Shown here: positions 14,881 to 22,200 of the stretch, one piece after another
How the letters are laid out: the number at the start of each line of letters is the position of its first letter
Numbering within the stretch: position 1 is the stretch's first letter
Origin: Paratrimastix pyriformis
Taxonomy: Eukaryota; Preaxostyla; Paratrimastigidae
NCBI GenBank assembly: GCA_027972325.1
Contig: JAPMOS010000314.1
Coordinates: forward strand, 1 to 30,037
Direction of reading: 5' to 3'
DNA length: 30,037 nucleotides
Program-made: the position numbers and the translations under genes
Notes under the pieces: model-generated
Database searches by the model: none
Told to the model about the DNA's origin: nothing
Seen by the model: the letters and a program-made list of their open reading frames with translations, nothing else

Positions 14881-16089
14881 ATGGCAACGGCTATTATTCT
14901 AAAATCACACACTACACAGAACTCAGACCTCGAAAGGAATGCAATCAAAATCAATGAGTTTACGGATGACAAAACCACTAAGATACGCAAGCCTAAGATT
15001 GTAACGGACCCGGTAGTAATCAAGCCTAACCGGCAAATATCATTTGGAAGTGTCGCACAGTTTGACATTAATAAATACAGCGGACTACTCTCAGGTAATG
15101 ACATACACCTACACATCAGACTCGGAGCTACTACAGCATCAGCCGGCACGGTGACTTACGTAGGTGGATACATGATGAAACTCATCAAATCCCTTAAGTT
15201 TAAGCACCAAGGGCGTGAAATATACAAGTTGGACAGTGCAGGTATATTTCAATATTACCAACGTGCCATACAGGAACGCAAATCACTGATGATGCAGAAC
15301 GCACGTATTGGAGCAACCGGCACAGACATTGATCCATCGCAACAACAGGAAGGACTGATTTACATACCAAATCCATTCATTGACTTTAACCCTCTACGGC
15401 TCGACATCTTACAAGCAAATCCATATTTTGAAGTAGAAATAGCCCCTATATCAGAAATAGCATCATCTTCCACAGTTGGAGCTACATTAACCAACACTTT
15501 TCTCGATGTTGAACTCGTAGCTAACTACATGACAATGCATGAAGATGAGAAGAAGGCAATTCTCCGAAGCAGTATGGATGAAGCAGGAATGGTTACAGTA
15601 CAGAATGAATTCGTTGATTCAACCAAGTATCTAATTTCACAAGGTGCCACATCAATAACATGTGACCTACCATTCGATGAAGTTGAGTATCTGTCAATGT
15701 ATCTGTCTGATGACACGACAGGAGCACCATTCACCGGAACAGCCTATATCTCGGAATATCACCTTTCTGTTGACAACAAGAACTATCCAGATACAGCCAT
15801 CAGTGCTAAATCGCAAGAATTCCAACAGATGATGTATTTCCGGAAGGCATTTGACAAGAACATCTACACTCTACGCTTTTCAGGACTACCAAGCAAAGAT
15901 GACGATATTGAATCATATGGTAATGTGTATGGTACCATTGTGCTAAAAGAGTATTCTAACCCTAAATTAGTCGTGACTTTCACAGCAGGATTGCCTCACA
16001 ACTGTACTTTGAATGTATTAGCTTACGGACGGGCATGGTATCGATATAACACAAAACAAGGCACTTTGACTGTAGAACACAAAAACTAA
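14881..16089 (+). CDS. MCP: Second major capsid protein, double-jelly-roll type (inner segment)
   Basis: 402 residues, beta-rich. An early strand block (KPNRQISFGSVAQFDINKYS, about 41-60) and a hydrophobic hairpin (YVGGYMMKLIKSLKFKHQG, about 92-110) lead to the C-terminal strand-turn-strand (NPKLVVTFTAGL, then CTLNVLAYGRAWYRYNTKQG). This ending is shared by capsid proteins of the Polinton and giant-virus lineage and matches in layout the end of the outer capsid protein. Length fits a double jelly roll. It lies 58 bases after the inner ATPase, under an AT-rich leader without the outer-type box. It is clearly not a recent duplicate of the outer capsid gene, since sequence and composition differ widely. 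Confidence 0.8.
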   Translation: MATAIILKSHTTQNSDLERNAIKINEFTDDKTTKIRKPKIVTDPVVIKPNRQISFGSVAQFDINKYSGLLSGNDIHLHIRLGATTASAGTVTYVGGYMMKLIKSLKFKHQGREIYKLDSAGIFQYYQRAIQERKSLMMQNARIGATGTDIDPSQQQEGLIYIPNPFIDFNPLRLDILQANPYFEVEIAPISEIASSSTVGATLTNTFLDVELVANYMTMHEDEKKAILRSSMDEAGMVTVQNEFVDSTKYLISQGATSITCDLPFDEVEYLSMYLSDDTTGAPFTGTAYISEYHLSVDNKNYPDTAISAKSQEFQQMMYFRKAFDKNIYTLRFSGLPSKDDDIESYGNVYGTIVLKEYSNPKLVVTFTAGLPHNCTLNVLAYGRAWYRYNTKQGTLTVEHKN

Positions 16090-16501
16090 GTGATTCAACT
16101 CGGTAGAACCCGTTAGTTATGTAAGGAAACATGTAGGAATGAAGAAAAAGTCACACCTTCAGGTTTCTCACCTTTGACATGAGATATCACTTTTTGACAT
16201 CGACTCGAAGTGCTGTGACAGTACCACATCTGAGCATGAAAAATCACTGTTTCCTATGTTTAAAATAAGCCCAGACACTTACATTTAGTGTCAGGACAAC
16301 GATTTGAATAAAAGGAAGAAGTTCAGTTTGTATTGAAAATTGAACGCGTCAAAACTTGTGCAGCCCCGTGCACGTTAAGTAACTGTCAGATTTCTTAGCA
16401 AATGTCGAGCTATATTATTCATATGGTGCTGTTTCGAAAAAGCCGTGGCTGTGAACGTCGATCTACGCTCTGTCACGAGTTACCGTTTTGTATAGGCAAA
16501 A

Positions 16502-16627
16502 ATGGTGAAAATTTCTAAGTCAACCTCACGATTCAGTAAAGTTAAGGTTGCATCACAATTAAGTGAAAACGAGGCAAATATCAACATTGGAGCCCTCAAC
16601 TACGCACAAAAACCTATCAGAATATAG
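16502..16627 (+). CDS. Possible 41-residue basic peptide
   Basis: ATG to stop, 41 codons, beginning MVKISKSTSRFSKVKVASQL. The N-terminal half is basic and the rest has a neutral NINIGALNYAQKP stretch. It lies in an otherwise gene-poor stretch and its stop is 4 bases before the first hairpin of the cluster, which is the kind of place where a small gene would end. It is too short to be certain. Confidence 0.3.
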   Translation: MVKISKSTSRFSKVKVASQLSENEANINIGALNYAQKPIRI

Positions 16628-16631
16628 TGTA

Positions 16632-16777
16632 GTTAAAGGTTTACCTTTAACTCGGATGATGAGACTTATCAGTCTCATCGTTTCAGATTGAGTATGTCAC
16701 CATTCTGTCAACATGCGATATCTTCATGTGATGAAGGGCACATGCCCTTCACCCGGGTGATGAGACTATGTCTCATC
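16632..16777 (+). repeat. Two tandem paired-hairpin modules
   Basis: Four perfect inverted repeats lie in 146 bases: GTTAAAGGT/ACCTTTAAC (16632-16651), GATGAGACT/AGTCTCATC (16658-16679), GAAGGGCA/TGCCCTTC (16733-16750) and GATGAGAC/GTCTCATC (16759-16777). The second and fourth share the stem and flanking bases (CGG-TGATGAGAC ... GTCTCATCG); the first and third differ in sequence but hold the same relative position. Thus there are two copies of a module: a variable hairpin followed by a constant one. Confidence 0.8.
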
Positions 16778-16816
16778 GTCTCAAAATTTTTTTGTGACAG
16801 GTGAAACTTTTTATGC

Positions 16817-17101
16817 ATGATTTGTATGAAACGCATCATGTTCCTCTCAATAAACCTTGACTCAACTCAGAAAACACTCATTTTGAACCAGTGGATGAAC
16901 AAAAATCCAAATTACCTAACTCTTATAGGCACTCATCTTGTCACCAATTCAGTCACCAGAAGTAGGTATTTTGTAGTAATCCGGGGCTTATACACTGATC
17001 AAATCATTAATAATGTGACGAGTGAAGCCGCAATTCCAGTTTTCGTTGGAATAGATAACAAAGGACTCGAATTGTCACCAACATCAACGTTAACCAGTTA
17101 G
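16817..17101 (+). CDS. Unidentified protein at the right border of the inner segment
   Basis: 94 residues from the ATG at 16817; a second in-frame ATG (MKRIMFLSINL) is equally possible. The sequence is a mix of short strands and turns (LILNQWMNKNPNYLTLIGTH, RYFVVIRGLYTDQI, AAIPVFVGIDNKG) with no membrane segment. Its stop codon coincides with the switch to GC-rich outer DNA, so it may be the front of a longer inner-segment protein. A minor capsid protein would be expected at this place downstream of a Polinton capsid gene, but the sequence does not prove it. Confidence 0.45.
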   Translation: MICMKRIMFLSINLDSTQKTLILNQWMNKNPNYLTLIGTHLVTNSVTRSRYFVVIRGLYTDQIINNVTSEAAIPVFVGIDNKGLELSPTSTLTS

Positions 17102-17186
17102 TGGCGCGCGGGCAGTCGAAGCTCTCCTTGCATCAGGGATTACTTGGGATTGGTCGCAAGTCACACGGGAAGACGGAGATGTGCTG

Positions 17187-17938
17187 ATGAAATTGTCTTC
17201 TCAACGGGCAATTGAGGAGACATTAAGCAGCTCGGCCCACCTCAGGACGTTCTCCCATTTTCCTCCGCCGCTCAACCGGGAGGCCCCACACGTCGCGACA
17301 CCGATCCTGCCGATCGCGGAGCAGGTTCCTATGCCTGCGCCCATCCTGCCGATCGCGGAGCCCGAACCTGAGCCTCTTCCGGAGCCAGAGCCTGTTCCCG
17401 AACCTGAGCCTCTTCCGGAGCCAGAGCCTGTTCCCGAGCCTCTTCCGGCGCCGGAGTTTCCAATCTTTGCAGAAGAAGTTCCTGATCCTCAGATGCCGAT
17501 GATAGCACAGCCTGTCCAGGCTCCGCCTGCCCCGCAACACGATCTCGCAGCGATTTACGACGCCATCCGTCGATCGGAGGAGACAATCCGGAACGACATT
17601 TCGGCCCTAAGATTGGAGATGATCCGAATGATTGGGGAGGTAATGGCAAGGTTCAGGCGCCACCGATGGTGCTTGGGGAGCAAGAGGATCTCGATGAAGA
17701 CGGGGAAGAGGAGGAAGAAGATGAGGATGAACCAGAAGAAAAAGAAGAGCCCGAAGCTCCGCGGATGATGATCATGGAAACCGAAGATACGGAAAACCTC
17801 CTTGGGGATTATGCGAAGAAGGGCGCTGCGTTCAACACGGATGGCCAGCTGGTGTGTACTCTCTGTGGCTGGATCTCCCAAATGTTACCGTGGACAGTAG
17901 TCGCCGCGGTGTCCGGGTCTCGTTTAACAACCATCTGA
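17187..17938 (+). other. Pro/Glu-rich and acidic coding-type region upstream of the recombinase
   Basis: GC-rich outer-type DNA with strongly biased open frames. The first part encodes a Pro/Glu repeat (EPEPLPEPEPVP, from an exact 36-bp duplication at 17364-17399 and 17400-17435) after a twice-used ILPIAE motif. A helical stretch follows (LAAIYDAIRRSEETIRNDIS). A second frame encodes a very acidic run (GEQEDLDEDGEEEEEDEDEP) and ends with a CxxC pair. It lies between the inner segment and the tyrosine recombinase and has no T-run/AAA box of its own. The locus appears broken. Acidic and Pro-rich spacers are common in viral regulatory and virion proteins; no function is assigned. Confidence 0.5.
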
Positions 17939-19194
17939 AGAGGCACCCCGAGCCAGCCGTAATCGGCAACCTTCCTTCCGGAGGCGAGATTCTTGACGAC
18001 GATAATGGCCCCGATGTCGGACCCATTTCCCCAGGAAGTGCAGGCCGCATCCAAAAGCTCGTACAAGAGGCAGATCTCACTAGTGCCCCCTCAGGAGAAC
18101 CCTATGCGCCAACGACAAAAGCACAATACTCGGCTGGGCTCCAGCGCTTGTACTCAAGACTCCCGGCCGAACTCCGGACGAAGACCTTCTTTAAGAGCAC
18201 AGATGAGGTTCGGAAAGCGATCGTTGCTCCAGACCTGACGCCATCGATGAGGGCCAGCATCGCAGCGGCGGTGTATGGCTACATCAACAACATCAACCTT
18301 CCTTTGGCGACAATGCGACCCTACAAACAATTTTACAGCAGGCTGCTGAGGGAGTTGAAGAGTGATGGAGTCTCTCCGAGCACTTTGACAGCAAAACAGA
18401 TGGCTCGCTGGGTGCCGTTTAATATTCTTGTCGACAAGCAGCTTCGCAGGCTGGGTGAGTATCACAGACTCCTGGAACTCCCCGAAAATGTGGCGCTCAA
18501 GAATCTGATGGCTGATCCCAAAAACGTAACCTTTGCGCACAAGCCGCCGAGAGTTGATGACCGCATGAAATTAGCTACAAGATACGCGCTCATAACAAGT
18601 CTGTACATTCTGTTACCGCCTTTGCGTGCGGAAGAAATCATCCTTCTGAATGTGACTCGACCAGCTGACGGGAATCTTAAGGTGAATTGGATTGATTGGG
18701 AAAGGCATCTCCTCATTCGTAACGCCTACAAGACGAGCGGGCGGTATGGCACCACCGAGATTGCGTTGCCGACCGAGCTGTACGATCTGTTCAGGGCCCA
18801 AGCGCATGTGATCGGAAACAGCAACGAAGTTCTCATCCCAACACCCCAAGAGAAGAAGAGGTACGGCTCACAATTCCACTTGCTGGTCGAAAGCGCATTT
18901 GATCAGCAGGGCCTCAACGTGGACACAATCCGGATCGTCTTCTCAACAACATTCGGCGAGGTTTATCGCGGCAACCACGATCTATCCCTCGAAATTGCCC
19001 GAATAATGGGACATGGGACAGAGATGCACGAGGCACGTTACATCAAGCGAAACTACATTGACGAAGAAGGGAAAGTTGTAGATCTTCCGGCAAGTTTCTA
19101 TGAGCAGAACCGACCTTCATCTATGCCGTGGCGTGAAGCCCTTTCTGAGGCCCAGGCGGTGCAACGGAGACTTGCAGAGGAACGTTCTTCGTGA
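17854..19194 (+). CDS. Tyrosine recombinase (integrase)
   Basis: Role: cuts and joins DNA through a tyrosine-DNA link; predicted to integrate the element. The frame covers an N-terminal SAM-like helical domain (about 90-210) and a catalytic domain. Catalytic residues by position in the open frame: Arg258 in PPLRAEE, Lys293 in AYKTSGRYG, Arg360 in DTIRIVF, His387 in MGHG, and Tyr396 nine residues later in EARYIKRNY, the usual spacing. The true start is unclear, as the frame begins without an ATG and no box lies directly upstream. Known: Polinton-like viruses and some virophages use tyrosine recombinases where classical Polintons use an rve integrase. The polymerase gene follows closely. Confidence 0.88.
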   Translation: MYSLWLDLPNVTVDSSRRGVRVSFNNHLKRHPEPAVIGNLPSGGEILDDDNGPDVGPISPGSAGRIQKLVQEADLTSAPSGEPYAPTTKAQYSAGLQRLYSRLPAELRTKTFFKSTDEVRKAIVAPDLTPSMRASIAAAVYGYINNINLPLATMRPYKQFYSRLLRELKSDGVSPSTLTAKQMARWVPFNILVDKQLRRLGEYHRLLELPENVALKNLMADPKNVTFAHKPPRVDDRMKLATRYALITSLYILLPPLRAEEIILLNVTRPADGNLKVNWIDWERHLLIRNAYKTSGRYGTTEIALPTELYDLFRAQAHVIGNSNEVLIPTPQEKKRYGSQFHLLVESAFDQQGLNVDTIRIVFSTTFGEVYRGNHDLSLEIARIMGHGTEMHEARYIKRNYIDEEGKVVDLPASFYEQNRPSSMPWREALSEAQAVQRRLAEERSS

Positions 19195-19235
19195 ATTCGC
19201 AAATTCTAAGAAGATTTCAGAAATCTGTAAACGGA

Positions 19236-19255
19236 TTTTTTTCGCAACTCCAAAA
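19236..19255 (+). promoter_or_regulatory. T-run/AAAA upstream box deciding the polymerase start
   Basis: T7 (19236-19242), 9 bases, AAAA (19252-19255), then the ATG at 19260. The open frame begins upstream of the box without an ATG, so 19260 is the likely start. Confidence 0.68.
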
Positions 19256-19259
19256 CCAG

Positions 19260-22200
19260 ATGCAAAACGCCATTGTTGAGTTCAACAAACTTGTCGCCGG
19301 ATTCGATGATGGGTTTCGCTCAGAATATGACGAGGTCGCGATGCGAGAAAAGCTCTCCAAGGTGCGCGACAGGAAACAATACACGAAGATCGTTCATCCG
19401 CTGCTTGCCCGATACGCCAAGTGGGTCGTGGATCACGGGAAGTGTAATTCCGAAACGGCGCTCCCGACATATCAAGTTCCTGCAGCTCCCGTGACCGAGA
19501 GTGCTGAAGAACCTATGGGCGGCACCATTCAACGAACTGAGACAAGCCAGCTCGCCTTCAGAAACCAAATCAAAATGCTCTTCGACATCGATGCGTCGCA
19601 TGAGCCACTCCAGCCAACATACGGCAATGCGCTAGCCTTCAAGAACGCATTCTACTTCGTCCGCGAAGATGGCAAGATTGAGTATCGTCAAACCATTCCC
19701 TTTGACCCGTCCCTTCAACAGGAAGACTGCTTCCGGGCCAACCCAGAGAAGCCGCGCGATGTCATGGAGAAAGCCATCAACGAATATGATCTGACCTTCC
19801 ATCTCGGAGAAGTGGCAATGGTGGCGTATGATATCGAAACCTATTCCCCAACCCCCGGTGTTCCTCTCCCAGAAGACCCATTGGCGCACATCGGCATGAT
19901 CTGTGCCGTTTATTCCCTCAACGGGACAACCGAAAAGCACGCGTTCTTGTGGGAAGGCGAGGTGCCTCTCGAGTTGGATTCCGCGAGGCTCCCGGCAAAC
20001 GTCGCCGTGCACGTCGACTCGTCTGAAGCGGGGATGTGCTGTGCCTTCATCAGCTGGGTCCGGTCAAAGAGCGCCGAGCGAGAGATCATCCTCGTGGGAT
20101 GGAACAGTAACCAGCAGCCGTTTTCGCAACAAGCCAAAAAGAAGACAGATGAGCCGGAGAATAATCGCCCAGCCGGGTACGATTACCCGTGGATCATGAA
20201 GCGATGTGGTGCCTTTGCTCAAACGCAAATGGCGGCTCCATACAAGGGCTCGGGCCTCGCTTACGTCTACAGCTCACTGTTCGGCCTCCGTGTCCACATG
20301 GTTGATATGGAATACTGGGCGAAGAGTCAATATCGCCCTGGCGACGCGCCCGATAACTTTGCGCTGGACACGATCTTAGGAGCCCTCAAGCTACCTCTCA
20401 AGCAGCGTCACAGCATGAGCTACGCTGTGATGAACAAGATCATGATGGACCCGAATGCGCCGACGGAGAACCCTGAACAATGCCTCGAGAACATCATCCG
20501 CTACTGCGTGTACGATGCTGAAGCTGTCCTCCACATCGCCGACAAGATGGACTATCTCGAGAAGATGCGCTGCTTCATTGAGGTGACCGGCATCACGCTC
20601 TCAACCTATTTCACGCGCACACAGGCAGCGTGGGGCATGACGAAGCTGGCTCGCACAGCCTGGCGATGCCGTGACCATGTCTCACGCAAATGGAATTATG
20701 GGGAGCTCGGCGAGAAGAATGGCAAGTATAAGGGCGCCGTCAACTGGTCGGAGAACAATGATCTGGCGGACACGCCGTGCATGATGTTTGACGCCGCTGG
20801 ACTGTATCCGTCGATGATGCGAGCATACGCAGTCTCTCCGTTCTCGTATGTGGCGACGGTGGACGACCTCGCGGAAGTATATCAAGATGGGCACCACACC
20901 CCGGAGAACACAACTTACGTGCGCAATCCGACGGAGCAGGAGGTGGAGGCAAGCAAAGAAGCAAACAAGGGTGTGGTCAACCCCCTCACGATATTCCGCG
21001 AAGACATCCTGAAACAATACACGGTCTTCGAGATCCGTGAGCACGACCCGTTTCTCGACACCGTGTCGTACTTCGTCGATCAGCGCAGCCACCACAAGGC
21101 ACTTCTGAAGGATGCCCGGAAACGGAACGATGCCGCCGGCGTCAAGTATCACAACACCATGCAGTACTGCTTCAAGATCATGGCGAACAGTCTCTATGGG
21201 CTCTTGGGCTCCCCCTTTGCATGCTACATGTTCAACGAAAAGTGTGCCGCAGCAGTAACGACCGCCGCCCGTGATGCTATCATGCGCGCGAGTTCGATCG
21301 CATCATCCTACGGCAAACGACTCTTCATTGACACTGACTCCACTGCCGTGCAACTTGCCCAGGAGCATCAGCCACCGCTCGACTTCAGCACCCAGGCGGG
21401 CGTCGATGCATTTAATGGGTGGGCGGCGCGGATGCAGACCGAGATCAACAGCCGGCTGCAGAAAAGCTATATCGAGGTCAACATGTTCCCGAGTGCACAC
21501 CTCCGGTACATCTCCTTTGCGTTCGAGGCAGTGTTCACGCGAGCCTTCTTCGCCCAGCGCAAGACCTACTTCAAGCTCCAAATTCCTGGCGATGGGGTGA
21601 AAGTTGGCGTGGAGCCTGAGTTCAGCTACAAGGGATGCCAATTTGCGATCCAGACCGCCTATGTTCGTGACCGGACGCTGACTCTGCTCCGTCGTCTTCT
21701 CGAGCTTCCAGCCTCCGCCCATCCCGAGTGCCTTGCCCGTTTCTACGCTGAGGAGGAGCGCAACTGTCACGAGAACATCCTCCTGTACGCGCGCAAGCAG
21801 AAGCTGAGTGGGAAGGACAGGAAAGTTAAGTCCCTGCTGGCGCGTTTCCCAGACCTGAAGAACCAGGACTTCTGTCGCATCGTCCGCATCAATCACAGTG
21901 GCAAGTCGGGGAGCGATGCGTGGGCGCCAATCGACGAGGAGCATAGACCCGCGGGAATCAACATCGTGGACACTCTCATCCAGGCGTACAGCAGCAACAT
22001 CTCGCGCTACTTTCCCATCTGGAAGCTGATCACGCCCAAGAGCCAGACATTCACAGAGAAGGGCGGTGAGATCCTCGACCGTTCTGAACTCATGTTCCAA
22101 GTGGAGACATTGGGAGGCAAACGGACCATGCGCAATGCATCAGCCGACGAGATCGAAGAGCTGCTTCTCAGCGGGCGCGATAAGCAAACGGTCCATGAGA

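Larger units (their letters stand above)
16090..16816 (+). other. Gene-poor stretch of the inner segment
   Basis: No long reading frame is present on either strand. It holds one possible 41-residue frame (16502-16627), a cluster of four hairpins (16632-16777) and a T-run near 16792. No tRNA or rRNA was recognised. It follows the inner capsid gene and could be a transcription-end and spacer region. Confidence 0.6.
13190..17101. mobile_element. Inner Polinton-type segment with its own capsid module
   Basis: Between about 13190 and 17101 the DNA becomes clearly AT-richer (near 40% GC by eye against the mid-50s outside) and the T-run/AAA boxes disappear. The segment holds an acidic protein, a second A32-type ATPase, a second double-jelly-roll capsid protein and a hairpin-rich gene-poor stretch. 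Both borders lie within outer-element coding-type DNA. No terminal inverted repeats and no convincing target duplication were found at the borders. It is therefore a fragment or a captured module rather than a complete second element. Its two main genes look whole, so it is not old. Confidence 0.75.

Noticed and set aside
16650-16780. Hammerhead-type ribozyme suggested by TGATGAGAC
   Set aside because: The required core (CUGAUGA ... GAAA around three helices) is not present in either orientation.
13195-17102. TTAGT present at both borders of the inner segment, a possible target duplication
   Set aside because: Five bases is easily chance; Polintons usually make six-base duplications, and the exact borders are not fixed.
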